Below are positions 45,868-58,109 of a stretch of 64,000 nt of DNA, piece after piece. Made by a program: the position numbers and the translations under genes. Position 1 is the stretch's first letter; each line of letters opens with the position of its first letter. The DNA is from Nemophila menziesii (lineage: Eukaryota; Streptophyta; Magnoliopsida; Boraginales; Hydrophyllaceae), in assembly GCA_029959085.1 (NCBI GenBank), contig JARWIR010000021.1:19493620-19557619 (forward strand), given 5' to 3'. The notes beneath the pieces were generated by a model. It was given only the letters and a program-made list of their open reading frames with translations, searched no databases and was not told the origin of the DNA.

Positions 45868-46299
45868 GGCAAGTCATATCTTTGCGCTCGTATGTCGAAA
45901 TCAGGTGATCTTTGAGCCTAAACTGCATAACTTTTCGAGATCTAGCTGTTGGGGAGGTTTTTGCCAGGTGCGGTACACCGGACCTCAGCCGCGGTGCACC
46001 GCACGGTAAAAACCCGTGCCACGGTAGCAGCCACGTGTTGTGTACAGAAAAGAGAAAAAAATATAGCTGATGGACCGGACCCTATACCGCGCCATGCACC
46101 GCACAAACACGTGCCACGGGGTCCTACCACGGGTATTTTGACGTAGGAGGCGCGGAGCACCCCCACGGTACACCGGACCCTGGTCCGCAGCTCAAAAACA
46201 CGTGCCACGGGTCCTACCACGCGTCCTATCCGATGAGCAAAAATTTTCACCCATCAGATGCTGCGGTGTACCCCGCGGTACACCCCCTGGTCCGCAGGG
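45868..46299 (+). repeat. Paired near-palindrome array, CGGTRYACCG type (element C)
   Basis: Cores CGGTACACCG (45971) and CGGTGCACCG (45992) are 21 bp apart. Further cores or degenerate copies lie near 46092, at 46166, 46264 and 46276. A tandem repeat of about 90-96 bp is marked by AAC(C/A)CGTGCCACGG at 46011, 46107 and 46197. The stretch is strongly GC-rich against its AT-rich surroundings. The box before this array is degenerate (GAGTTAGGG near 45826). Confidence 0.75.
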
Positions 46300-46379
46300 G
46301 TAGTCCGCACGAGCCGCCAGAGAGAGAAAAGAAAGGGTTTCAAGCTTATAAGGAGATCTAATGCTTATTATTCCGAATG

Positions 46380-46736
46380 TATCAAACCTTAAACCTCTTT
46401 CTTCTCTCCAGAACTCTCCCAACTCCATTAAAGCTTCAACAAACCTTCACCTAACATCAAAACACTACCATATCACCACTAATCACCATCCAAATCCTTC
46501 CCCACATCATTACAAATAAGATTCAATCACCCAATTCATATCAAAACACCTAGAAACCAAGAATTAAAACCATGAATTTCAAGATCTTCTTCTCAATTTC
46601 CTTAAACCCACATCATTAAAGCTTGATTCCATCATACCCACATGGAGAATTGTCATCCTAACACCTTTCCTAACCACAATAAAGCTTGTTCCACCTATGA
46701 TCATAAAGTACAAATTTCAAGAGTGTTCAAAGCTTT
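46380..46736 (+). promoter_or_regulatory. G-poor leader (element C)
   Basis: C/A/T-rich stretch with many CATCACC and CCAAATCC words and few Gs, between array and vestigial third ORF. Confidence 0.5.
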
Positions 46737-46755
46737 GAGTTGGGGGTCAAAAGAG

Positions 46756-46830
46756 ATGATGAAGAGAATAGAGATATTATCAATTGTATGGGATATGAAG
46801 AATCAAAGCAAGGTATTGGGTAAGCTCTAG
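46756..46830 (+). pseudogene. Vestigial third ORF (element C)
   Basis: ATG 46756 follows GAGTTGGGGGT (46737-46747) by 8 nt, as in A and B, but the frame ends after 24 codons. No similarity to the domain in element A is seen. Only the start context is conserved. Confidence 0.5.
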
Positions 46831-47333
46831 AAGATTTCAATTGAGATGGGTACTAGTTTGGGAATAAATTACAAGGTAAATCGGATCAAGAGAATAGAGG
46901 AAAGCTAGCAGTGGTGAATTCAAAGAACAAAAAGGTTTAAACTTTCAAAAGGAAGACACCACAACCTCTACAATCGATAGTCCTTTAACCCAAGATGAAC
47001 AAGAGCTTCTGGGACGCTAGTAGCTGTGTTCAAAACATATTCCTGGATGAACAACTGTCACATGATAGATTATTCAAAGAGCAAAGTTGGAAGAAGATAA
47101 GCAAGAGATTTCTAGAGTGTGATTGATTGGGATGGAGCATACGAAGATATAAGGGAAAGCGAATTGGTGATACATAGAAATTTACATACATGAAAGCACT
47201 GCACCCTATTTCGGGTATTAATCAGGCGAGGTAAATAGCCTCGAAGAGTATGTTTTCTTTCTTCCTTACCTTTTCTTTATGTGCAATATCTGTAAAATTT
47301 TAATTTTCTATTCTTTTATTTTCGAGTCTTTTC

Positions 47334-47353
47334 GAGTCGTGGGGACACGACTC
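47334..47353 (+). promoter_or_regulatory. Perfect 8-bp hairpin with GGGA loop (element C)
   Basis: GAGTCGTG-GGGA-CACGACTC followed by ATTTTTGAGTTGGGGGT, the same as element A. Confidence 0.7.
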
Positions 47354-47359
47354 ATTTTT

Positions 47360-48817
47360 GAGTTGGGGGTGTGGGGATTCGTTGTCTCTCATCTCCATTT
47401 TTCTGTTTTTAGGTAAAATTAAATTTTTCGAAGGTTTAGATGTATGTAGAGTGTGTTTAATAGCTTAAAAGCATAAGCTCAGTGAATTAATGATAGTAAG
47501 TAGTATGTTTATGAGCTATTTTATTTTGTATGCTTTGAGTATTTGCAGGAAAACACACATTGATAGTAAAGAAAAGATTAGTTAGCAATGCGATAGAAAG
47601 TATGTTCGATCTCAGGGAACCTTGAGAAGTGTGTAGGCCGTGAGATCCAAACTAGTTGATAAACCCATTTGATGAAAGTGATAAAGGTAAGAAAATAACG
47701 AAATTACATAGTGTAGAAAGTGATTAAGGCGGTTCTTTCATATTTGAAGCCTTTGAAGCCTTTTTATACCTTCTCACCTTGTTATTTTTGTTTTATATAT
47801 CCTTCTCAGCCCCTTCTAGCCTTTCTAAAGCCTTTTATTTAGCCACATTATAAGCCATATCCCTTTAGATTATAGGACTTTTCCATATGACCCGCACTCG
47901 AATCGCGATGCATAGACAGTTGTTTTAGAGCTTGAGTTTGGGGTGGTGGGTCCACCATTATGGGAATTGTTATTGGGATGGGATTTTTGAGCTTATTAAT
48001 TGTGCTCTGTTATTACATTGATGATTTACAGATTTTTATTGTAACCCTTTGCCGGGATATTAGTGAATGAAAAAGAAGCTACGAGCTAAATTTGCCAACA
48101 AGGGCATTAAAAGAAAAAAATATATATATATGAGAAAACTAGTGTGATATCTCAACATTAAAACAGAGTCATAGCTATACAAAAGAAAAATTGATTTGAA
48201 AAGAAAATATATATATTCGGACCGGCAAAGTGGAATTTTTATGTGAACATCTTGTGCTTTAATTGGGTTATTGGGGATGCTACTTTATGCATCAAAGAAA
48301 TCATTGGGTTGAGTGAGAAACATTTTATGAGAGTAATTCAAGCTCTAGGGCGATTCGTTGATGGCTAGTGAGGAGAGAGCCAAAAGCTCACTCTAAATTA
48401 TCCAAATATACTTATCATACCGTCCCTAAGCCTACATTACAACCTTAAAGACCTTTTGATTCTTTGCTATGTAATTGAGAAGTGATTAAGCCAATAGAGA
48501 GTAGTTAAATGGATCTTTGGACACTAGTAAAGTTTGATGAAGAATCTATAGCTTCCTTGGGGAACTGAGTAAAGTTCCTCTCCTTCTTACATTGCGAAAC
48601 TAATCTGCTCTTGAATTCAAACCGTGTTGACTGTGGATATGAGAAGTGTACAGGTATGTAGTTTATAAATATTATTACATGAAATTTTCTGAGTAGTTGC
48701 TTTAAGTTTATTCTCCATATTCTTCTATCTTCTGTATTCTGTGCTTAATTGACCTAGGTGTGTATTTAGAGACTTCCCTTTGTTTTTATCTTTATTGTAT
48801 CGGGACGATACAACTTT
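47360..48817 (+). other. Conserved 3' non-coding block (element C)
   Basis: Boxes at 47360-47370 and 47934-47944, AGCC-rich pyrimidine zone (47745-47870), GACCCGCACTCGAATCGC, CCTTTGCCGGG, and a GAGAGAGCCAAAAGCTCAC stretch also found in element A (25020-25040). No gene. Confidence 0.65.
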
Positions 48818-48830
48818 GAGTTGGGGGTCT
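48818..48830 (+). promoter_or_regulatory. Polypurine tract (element C)
   Basis: GAGTTGGGGGTCT directly before the 3' LTR. Confidence 0.8.
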
Positions 48831-50343
48831 TGATGTCTCCTCATTTGTGATAGATTTATATTAGGATGAGACATCATTTTTAGTGATTTAAGAAGTCTTT
48901 GAGTCGATTTTCTTGAGAAATATTACACTTTCCTATTTTGAGTCTTGATTTAATAAAATAATATTTTTAGAGCATATTGGGTTTAATTATTTATTTAGTG
49001 TGAAGCTTTAAAGATAATTATGGAGATTAATTAGATTCCAAGTCAAAGACTACAAGATATGGAAAGAGATAAGCATGGTAATTGGAGATAAGGAAACAAA
49101 AGCTAAAAACATGGAAAAGGAAAAGCTGCCTTAATCCTGAATTTCTGCACCTACGACCACAAATCAGCTTATATCTCAAGAACAGTGTGGAATTTGGAGA
49201 AACAGTCAAGATCAAAGTCGAAGATCTTTCCGAGACGATGAATTTGGTGTACTCATACGCGTCAAACGGATGAGTATTGAAGCTGCTAGGACCAAAAGAA
49301 AATCGGACCTGATTTCATGTTTTTAGGGTTACGAATTTGAGTTGGGCTTGGAGTCCACTACTTACTTCTCCTTCAAGAAAACGAATTAGGGCTTCCAAGA
49401 CACCTATAAATACACCCTTATACCATTGTAAACATGTCCTTGCTCAATTTCAAAGTATAGGATTAGTCTTTACTTATATTTTCTTAGTTTCAAACAATAG
49501 CTTATTCCTTTAGTTAGATAATCATCCTTAGAATCAAGCTATTCATCCAAGAAGCAAGTTGACCTGTAGAGGAAGACAAGAAGAAGAAGATTGGAGACTG
49601 ACAACTCCTCTTCGACATCTCACCTTCTCTATATTTAGAGTAATTAGCTATAGATCTATTCTCAACCATATTTCTAAGCTTTTATTCTGTAAGTTTACTT
49701 TTAATTGTTGGATTATTATTTTGTCTTTAAATACTATTTGGTTATTTTAATTGATTAAGCTTGGCGTATATTGTATTATGTGTTTTGATTTATTTCCCTA
49801 GATTTGGCAAATCTTAGGATTAATCTTAGTTATTGACAACACCACATAATCGTCTAGTGTAACTAGATAGCCATTAAGGTTTGATTTAATCTCCAAACAT
49901 TACTTAGGAATCCCTAGTAGTGGAGAGGTTGCTCCTAAGTCTAGAAAAGGCTAGGTAGTTATTAGAATCCTGGTTAATATATAATGCTTAATGTGGCAGG
50001 TTAGAATAACAATTTAGTAATAGACGTAGTAATCCTAATCTATTTGACTTACTTTCATATTTAGTTATTTGTTTTGTTTATTTGTTTTATTTATTTATTT
50101 GCGTTAGATAGTAATCATATTATTTTATCTTTTCATACTTTATTCCAAGCATATAAATTCATCTACGCTTGTTAAATATAAGTAGATCTAACGGATACAA
50201 TCCCTGCGAACGAACTTGACTTATCATTAAAACTTGCATACGATCTGTGATACTTGCAGTGAGTTCCGTGGTTCTCAAGGGCGTGTGACTCTTTATTATT
50301 ATCTTTATTTATCTATTATTTTATCACACCTTTGCCCCCACCA
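48831..50343 (+). repeat. Element C 3' LTR
   Basis: 1513 bp, near-identical to the 5' LTR. TATAAATA at 49405-49412. Confidence 0.94.
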
Positions 50344-51099
50344 GAATCGCATTGGGTATGAACCCTAATTTATTTAATTCATGTATTTCAATTTGTGATT
50401 AGTTTCTAGTTTAATTTGAATTGGGTATTTCATATTGTTTATTATTTTGTATTAATTTCACTATCAATGATTTAGCTAATCGGAGATAGGTCATATTATT
50501 TATGCTATTCACTTTGGTGGGGAAGTGATCGCCTTGACGAGGGGGTTTAATTACGGACATAGGCAGTAAACGTAAGGTAGAAATTATTGATCCTGACAGA
50601 CTTAGTTAACCTTATAGCCAATTGGGTAAGATCTCAATCATCTGAACGTAGCTTATAATCGCCCTGACGGGGTTTGTAATACTGTAGGATAGCTCCTAGG
50701 TCCACCCTGACGGGGGCTAGGAGACATTATAGTCCCGACTAATATAGAAATATTAGTTTTGCCCTTAAAGAACACATTAATTAGGTAAGTTCAGGTGATT
50801 CCCTAGCGAGACTCAAGTATAGCTCATATCCGTGTCTTAGTCTTTTAGTATTTATTTTCAGTAATTTGTTTCTTTGCGTCTAGTAGTTTAATAACTCAAA
50901 ACAAAACAAATATCTTTTATATTTTATTTTCTGTATTAGCAATTACTACTACTTATTTATTGAACACTTGAGTTATACCTGTCCAATCCCTGAGAACGAA
51001 ACCCGATTTATCGGAGTATTACTTCGACAACTGTACACTTGCGATATTGTGGTTCCTTTTATTTCAGTACTTAATTTTATAACACACCAGGACCCACCA
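50344..51099 (+). repeat. Element B 3' LTR, right part
   Basis: Continues element B's 3' LTR after the duplicated GAATC (50344-50348). It holds the CTTGACG / CCTGACGG motif series and ends CCACCA before the duplicated ACATG. Confidence 0.92.
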
Positions 51100-51104
51100 A
51101 CATG

Positions 51105-51872
51105 TGAATGAATGATACCCATTGTAGGAGTGCCTATGTGTAATCCCTCTTAATAGTAGGAAAATATCATATCTTATTCATTCACATAAGCAAATTAAGT
51201 TTCTATCATAGAAATAAGTTAGGCTTAGGAATTACATGATTTGAGATTTACCCCCTTTGCACTCACCCATAAGATAATTTTTCTTATTGTTGAAACCACA
51301 CATCTTAACCAATTATCAAAACCTCACAGTTTAATATAGTATAATTAGACAGAGAGTTTAGGTAAGATCCATAGTCTTTAGTGGATAAACCCTGGCACCA
51401 AGAAAGTGGTAAAAAGGAATATAAATTTTATTGATAAGTTTCATGTAATATATCTCCACTGATAGTTAATTTTTAAGAATCAACGACCTTGTGAAGCATG
51501 CATCATAATTTCAAAATTGGATGATCATAATTTTGATTAAGAATTGTGGCATATTGCCCCTTCTAGTATGTTTTTATGTGACAAATCTTTGCGTGATTGA
51601 CTTGATATAATTATAATTTTTTTATCACATGTGCAATATATCATTTGTTATATCAACTCAATAAGGAGTCAATCAAGTATCAAATTATCATTTACTCAAA
51701 ATGAGACTATCATCAAGAAGCGTTGATCAATCCACTCATTAAGGAGACAATAAGATTCATTTTCTTATCTACTCTTTAGGAGTCATTCCTATTTATTGTG
51801 ATAATTAAACATTCACAATGTTTGAGATCTTTCCCTTTATTAGAGAAGAGTGGGTATAGAGGTTGAGACTGA
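51105..51872. other. Unassigned AT-rich sequence between elements B and D
   Basis: Continuation of the sequence that lay left of 35081 before element B inserted. No ORF or repeat recognised. Confidence 0.4.
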
Positions 51873-53424
51873 TGGTCGCTCCTGGTGTGTGATAAAAATC
51901 AACATCAAAGAAGAGAAGCGACTACCGCAAGTGTACGGGTCGTCCAAGTAATAAATTAGTAAAAACGGGATAATCGTCTCCACATGGATTGCGAGGTAAG
52001 AAGAATGAGTTTAAATGATAAGTAGAATTAATTGCATTACGGAATAAATAACATAGATATTTGTTTTGGTTTTTGATTATGAAAAGACTAAACGCAAGAA
52101 TGTAAATTAACTAAAGATTAAACAGAATGATAAAGAATAAAGGGTGGACGCAAATATGAGAGGTATTTTTGATTCTCGCTAGGGATTCACCTAAATTCAT
52201 GTATTTAATGCTTTCGTTAAGGGTAGAGTTGGTATTTCTATATTAGTCGGGACTCTAATATTTCCCAACTCCCGTTAGGGTAGACTTAGGAACTATCCTA
52301 CAATATTATAAACCTCGTCAGGGATATTATAAGCTACGTTCAGATGATTAAGAAATTACCCAATTGGCTACGCAGTTAGTCGACCACGCCATGATCAATG
52401 ACGAATACCAAGCATCTAATATCTAATTCTGTAATTAAACCTCCTTTCAAGATTATCACCGTCACTAGTGAATAGCTTAATTACTACGACCTATCTCCGA
52501 TTAGCTAATTCATTGATAGTAAATAAATACAAGATAAAAATGAGTATAAAATACCCAGCTAAATTTAAATAAAAAATTATCCAATATTGAAAATGCATTA
52601 AATCAATAAATTAGGGTTCATCCCATTATGCTATTCTCAAGTATATATGTGTTTAGCTCATAATAGAAATGAAAACTGAAATTAAATTAATATTATACAT
52701 GTTTCCCAAAAACATAATTAAAATAAATAACCTAACTGAAAGACTGATTTGAGTTGTTTGTTGAAGAAAAGAGTTTCTCCAGCTTCTACTCTTGCCTCTT
52801 CCTTGTTCTCTCTCACAAAAGTTGAAATACAATTAAGTGGACTAAATTCTAAGGTTTAAGGAGCCTTTTATAGTGCTTAAAACAGATTAGGCCCATGTGT
52901 GATTTATTAAATGATTTAAGGGCCCAAATCTGTTTATATTCCCGCATCTGTTGTAAACACTTCTGTAAAATAGGTGTAACTTTTGTATCGTAATTCTAAA
53001 TCACCTAAATCCACTTCTTAAATTTTGCTAACCAAAAGTGCATATTTTTCATTTGAACCACCAAATCAGATTCTGCACCGTTTGGGCTCAGGAAGGGCTA
53101 GAAGTGACGACTTTGCAGTTTCTAATGCTCTTTCACCTTCACTAAAGTGATGTCTTTTTCTCCTTTAACACTTCCTTTTGATCTTGGACTTTAAACTTCA
53201 CCTTTTCTCTTCATCTTAATGCCTCCTAGCATCCATGTACCTAATAACTTTCACACTAAACAAGCAAATTAATGCACAAAATATCTAAAAGTTACACTAA
53301 GTCTAAAACGAAGGAAGAAAGTGCAATATAGCAAACATGCCTATAAATATATCAACTAAGTCTAATTTCTACCTAAAATGATGTCTCCCTAGGGTATTTA
53401 TTTATCACAAACAGGGAGACATCA
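51873..53424 (-). repeat. Element D LTR (3' LTR)
   Basis: Minus-strand TGATGTCTCCCT...GCGACCA. Its first 46 bases fold as a 12-bp perfect inverted repeat (plus coordinates 53379-53390 / 53413-53424). Putative TATA box TATAAAAG, minus strand, at 52865-52872. Closest in this window to the solo LTR at 4714-7099. Confidence 0.88.
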
Positions 53425-53669
53425 ATACCCCTATCTCAAACCTTTGTCGTCCTGACAAAGTAAAGCACAATAGTAGAGGTCTAAGGTAAGAAGCAAATGC
53501 AGAATCTAAAGAACGGTTGACGAACGAGTACCTATTTAGTAGAGAACGAGCGCCCGGTTAGTGAAACTATTTCAATGGATAGATCTCGAAAAAATACACG
53601 GTTTAGGCTGAAGAAAAAGTGAATTTCGACCCCGAGCGCAAAGTTATGGCCTTTCAAAATTTTATGGCA

Positions 53670-54540
53670 TATCGCGCGGTGTACCGCGGTAGGAGTGCAG
53701 TGTACCACAACAATCTTCTAATCCTCAGCTTGTCACGGTATGTCGCAAATCTCAACACATTTTTGGGGTGCGGTGCACCACGGGTAGGGTTGCGGTGTAA
53801 CGCATGGTATGGCTAGCCCTCGGCAATAAACCTGATTTGCATACCGTGACGACAATTATCCCTTGGGTACGGTGTACCGCGGTAAGGGTGAAGTGTACCG
53901 CGTGACTCTTTATTCTGCACCGTAGCACGGTACAAGCGCGAGTGACGATACGGTTTTTCTAAAAGGGCCTCGTATGCGCACCTGATTTGCACACCGTTGT
54001 GACGGTTTCACGGGGTGCGGTGCACCGCGGGCTATGCTGTAGATCTCCCCTCCTAGGCGCGCCTAGGCACCGTCTAGGCGTCAACTCCCCCCTCAGGCGC
54101 TTACGCCTAGTGAAAACTCTAGGCGTTATTGCCTAGCGCCTTAGTCGCCGTGGAATAGGCGCCTAGACCGTCTAGGCACCGATTAATGACAAAAAATTGC
54201 CGCCTAGGCGCCGATTAATGGCATAACACGCCCGTATAGGCCTTCTTGTTATTTTTCTTATTCTCGATAATTTTTTAATTGATATTATAACTCAATTTTT
54301 AGTACTTTTTATACATACTATAGTGTTTTTAGATGAATTTTATGACTTATATAGTTGAAATTTCTATAATTACTACATATATATTACTAAATATACAAAA
54401 TTACACAGCGGGATTCAAAACCGTATAATTCCGCCTATGCCCCGTGTAATCCCGCCTAGGCGCTAGGCCCGTGTCGAGCGCCTAGGCCTCAAAACCGAGA
54501 TCTACAACATAGACCGCAGGTAGCGTGCGGTGTACCACAC
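53670..54540 (-). repeat. Paired near-palindrome array, CGGTGYACCG type (element D)
   Basis: Cores (plus coordinates) at 53678/53698, 53771/53793, 53870/53891 and 54018/54528; the last pair is split by a MITE and returns to 21 bp apart when the MITE and one TSD copy are removed. Spacings are 20, 22, 21 and 21 bp. The second member of most pairs is degenerate. A box (ACCCCAAACTC, 54576-54586, minus) flanks the array. Confidence 0.78.
54032..54512. mobile_element. hAT-like MITE, 481 bp
   Basis: Termini CTATGCTGTAGATCTC and, inverted, CTATGTTGTAGATCTC. It is flanked by the 8-bp ACCGCGGG (54024-54031) and ACCGCAGG (54513-54520), one mismatch, which fits hAT elements. Both subterminal zones are packed with CCTAGGCG / CGCCTAGG motifs, and the centre is AT-rich without an ORF. 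Confidence 0.75.
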
Positions 54541-54719
54541 GTAACTGCTGATTTTCGCGACAATTTCAGTTTTTAACCCCAAACTCAATTTCTAAGGTAC
54601 CTGCACATCAAAACACTTCTACCTTACTCATTAATTCAATATCAACTTAAAACACATAATTAACTAATCTAAACAACAACATAAAAACACAAAACTGTGG
54701 GATTTCTTCCAAAGACACT

Positions 54720-54760
54720 TTTGTTTAACGTCTTTTAAAGTTCGACGTGTTACCTCTGTT
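54720..54760 (-). promoter_or_regulatory. Conserved post-pol hairpin (element D)
   Basis: Minus-strand GAGGTAACACGTCG...GACGTTAAACAAAAGTG: arms at 54729-54732 and 54744-54747. Confidence 0.55.
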
Positions 54761-54899
54761 AGTCATTTTTATAGCCTCCTCAGCAGTGAGTGAGGTGATC
54801 AACATCTACCAATCTGAGTTTCAAACTCTCTGTAGCTTTTATTTCGACCACTTATGCTAAAATAATTCGAGTAACGAAGTATGGCCATATCCAAGATGT

Positions 54900-55672
54900 T
54901 ATGCGAAATATACAATAATTTGTGTATATTAAAATTGTTAAAAAAACAAGTATAAGAACAAAGGTAATAGAAGTATAGTTGCGAGAAAATAGGAAACAGA
55001 AGAGGTGTGTATAGATTGATCAAGGAACTTAAACGTTAGATTAGACTAGTTAGTCATAGTAGTTATACATTGTAATTGCTAGGTATCTAGTCTATGAGTT
55101 TTCTTATTGGAACTCTTAAAAGCTTTAGTGAATTTGTGTTTAAACTAATAAAATGTTAATTTGATCAAGAAAATCTATTTTGGAGATTCACGAATAGTAC
55201 ATGGTGGATTATAGCTGACTTATTTTACCTGTTGGAGGGTGTCAGTCTACACGAGTAAATTAAGAGTTATTTTTGATTCACGAGGCAATCTCTCTTCTTC
55301 ATCCAAAACCCAACACCACCTTTTTTGTTCTTTCAACACACCATTCTTTGATATTTATAAGACGATGCTAGATTTTCATCATCATCTTTTCATATCCCTC
55401 AAACTCTCCCATTACTATCACTCAGAATTCACACTTGTAGTTCTCTCTTCTTTCATGAGACCCTACACCACTTTATGATGGAGTCTCTCTACAGTCAAAC
55501 ATTACCACTAGCCAAAAGGCCCATCAACTCAAGCAACGTGGATGTCCTTGACATCTGTGACACAGTGGCAGTTATTACTTGTATTGATGAAGAATGGATA
55601 ATTCTTGTCAAAGTTATGTAAAAAAAGATATCATTTGCAAGCATACCAGAAAGAAGTAAGGGAAAGGTGGGT
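54900..55672. other. Unassigned AT-rich sequence
   Basis: Short ORFs only; a 79-residue plus-strand ORF (55239-55478) has no recognisable domain. Confidence 0.4.
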
Positions 55673-56036
55673 TGTAAGAAATTAAAGGGTTCTAGACAAA
55701 CCTTTTAGGCGGAATTAAGAATCGAAATGCTCCGGTATTGAATCCACTTACATATCGAAGAAGATTGCTATTCCACAACCTAAATGCCGCTGAATCTTCT
55801 ATTATATGTTAAAGAGATTTTTTGAGAGAATTTGTAACAGTTTTGTTTCTCTCAAGCATAAGGCAGAGAGAAAGAAAATTCGTATATGAAAAATGTGTCT
55901 GATATATTCAAATAAAATAACTTCCATGAAGTTATTTATATACTAGTTATTAATGTAATAACTACCACAAGTCTTGGGCCGGGCTAACCCATCATGGGCA
56001 CCACAATATGGGCCAGGCCCAAACCAATTTCTTTCA
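55673..56036 (-). repeat. copia 3' LTR
   Basis: 364 bp on the minus strand. Minus-strand TATATAAATAAC near 55931-55942 is a candidate TATA box. Confidence 0.93.
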
Positions 56037-56048
56037 TTCTCCCACTTG
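56037..56048 (-). promoter_or_regulatory. copia polypurine tract
   Basis: Minus-strand CAAGTGGGAGAA directly before the LTR's TGAAAG. Confidence 0.75.
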
Positions 56049-57099
56049 CACATGATGGGTTTACTCCCACACCATGTTATATGCATCAAGGTACTCTTTC
56101 TCTTATCTCAAACATATCTACATAAAATCCATCATACTTGGCAAATAGGTCGTGCGACCGGCAAGCATACGAGCATTCGTTTTGCTATAAACCTGTTAGG
56201 GTAGATAGCTGCTCAAACGATTCATAAATCCTTTCATATCTTGCAGTTCCCTAGACTAAAAATTATAATATCAATATCATAGTAACTCTGACCCCTCAGA
56301 TTCCATATCACATCGTCTTTGTGATTGGAAGAGTTCACTAGCATAACATCGTGTGTCTCACTATCATGTCATAGTCCTTGATGACTTACATGATAGGTCG
56401 ACCTGCAAGCACACACTTTGATATCCATTTTAGTCTTCCTTTTGCACTTGAATCTTTCTATAATGAACTGGTTGCTTTCCCAGACATACCCCGTTAGGCC
56501 GAATCATTCATGACCATCGATAATATGCTAAAGTAGCAAACACTAAATCAAAACATCAAAATTAAGTCAAAAGTAATAAGGGTACTACTCAAAGGTCTCA
56601 CACAATGAAGAAACAGGGATCAATTCTTCACTTCCTTTTGGTCGCAAGCACACACGGTATGACTCGTGTGCTACGATATTATTAATTTATTCACATCATA
56701 TGTCATGTATCCATTAATATCGTGCAGATATATAATTAGACATTCCTCGTTGTCTAAAATGAATCCTTCAATTGATCAACCCTCTCTGAAATCAATTAAG
56801 AATTGCATATCTGGCTTTTATAGACTAAGTAGATAGTGGGGATCTACTTCGATCACAAATTAAAATTAACATGTTGCGCTACATGTTTGTGATCTCATCT
56901 TAACATGTGTTAAGGTGACTTTCGTAACTCACGTTATTTACATGAAGGGTTACTCTTTTTCATGAGTTAGTCTCATCCTTGCGCATCCTCTAATGCCAAA
57001 GGCGATTGCCCATGTGAGAAGGCTAATCATAGTCTATTTGACATACTTATCCACACGTATATATTACCACTCAATAATGGAAATATAGCATTGCACATT

Positions 57100-57400
57100 A
57101 TTTTGCAGTATACATAACAATATAGATCCAACATGATCTGGAATTGCATAACTTGCAATTTGTTCCAAAAATATATTCACAAGAATATCACGTGTGGATT
57201 TTAACTGCAAATTCTCATAATCTTTTGTGCAATAATGTCTCTTATCACGATATACTTTATATCAATATGTTTGGTTATACTGTAATACTATGTTCCCATC
57301 ACATAAGTCATTGCCATTTCTTTATTACAGTATTTCAAAACTGGACTCCCACTATCACTTGAGAATCATAAAAAATACAAACAAACCTTTTTAAACCAAA
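57100..57400 (-). pseudogene. copia RNase H, C-terminal remnant
   Basis: In shifting minus-strand frames one reads a DSQ start (near 57360), PNILI / DIKY-like and RDIIA-like traces (about 57270-57230) and VNIFLEQIASYAI (about 57190-57150). These are the end of copia RNase H (canonically DSQSAI..., KHIDI+YHF+R...). Stops and frameshifts are frequent. Confidence 0.5.
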
Positions 57401-58109
57401 CAAACATTTTGAATTTTAGTTGAGTAAGCTCAACTTCACAATGTACATAGCAATATATATAGGTTTGTTTCTTGCTACTCCATGGATATAACACAATATT
57501 TCAGCAAGAATACACAACCTAAAGACATTTACACTCATCCATTTTGTTTAACCAATTAACATATGGATATACTTTAGGTGTAAATGTTATATTTGAAAAC
57601 ATATAGCATGGGCCCTAATCCTTTTAAGGCATATCATTACTCATATTTCAGGTTTTCAATACTTATGTCCATAATTCAATTTAAAATGGACTAATTAAAT
57701 CCACGACATAACTAATGTCTGGTCAAGCAAACATCACTGATAAATGGATAACTAAACCCAAAGCATAACAAAATGCATGGCCCAGTACACATCATGACAT
57801 ACATAATACTATCATCGGTATGTAATTACTAATATGACATTGTTTACCTTTTTTATTTTCATTGATAGAGTACTAGGACACATAAGAAGATTAGAGCTTA
57901 TTCTCTCATCTATTTGGAGTGTTAATGACATTAAAGTCTGACATGTAAAAGAGTTCACATCTCTTCTTGATGTATAATTCTTTAGACAGGGACTATAGAA
58001 ATTCAAACATTCTCAATGAATCATTACATAAAGAATAGAGCTCGCATTTCACATACCTTTCGCATCAACAAAGATTTGAAAGATAACAACTCCTTAATTT
58101 TGACAAATC

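Larger units (their letters stand above)
42148..50343 (+). mobile_element. Element C: non-autonomous Athila relative nested in element B's 3' LTR
   Basis: TGATGTCTCC (42148) to CCACCA (50343), flanked by GAATC on both sides (42143-42147 and 50344-50348). LTRs are 1512 and 1513 bp with roughly 20 differences by eye (about 98.6% identity), so it is young. The interior has PBS, one ORF with a coiled coil and an aspartic protease, a small ORF equal to the integrase C-terminal tail, the palindrome array, a vestigial third ORF, hairpin, 3' block and PPT. RT, RNase H and the integrase core are missing. Confidence 0.94.
35086..51099 (+). mobile_element. Element B: non-autonomous Athila relative, split by element C
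   Basis: TGATGTCTCCC (35086) to CCACCA (51099), flanked by ACATG (35081-35085 and 51100-51104). The 5' LTR is 1759 bp and the 3' LTR 1772 bp once element C is removed. LTR divergence is clearly higher than in A or C, so B is older, in agreement with the nesting. The 4.3-kb interior has PBS, one long ORF without any enzyme domain, the palindrome array, a remnant third ORF, the conserved 3' block and PPT. No protease, RT, RNase H or integrase is present. It would need another element's machinery to move. Confidence 0.92.
51873..54890 (-). mobile_element. Element D: truncated minus-strand Athila relative
   Basis: A 1552-bp LTR (51873-53424) followed, reading on the minus strand backwards from it, by a PPT-like tract, a palindrome array, a GAGTTTGGGGT box, the post-pol hairpin and a remnant of the integrase tail (about 54890-54765, reading EIKATESLKLRLVD with a stop further on). 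The third ORF and most of the 3' block are deleted between about 53450 and 53560, and everything upstream of the integrase tail is lost. No second LTR and no target-site duplication are visible. Confidence 0.82.
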
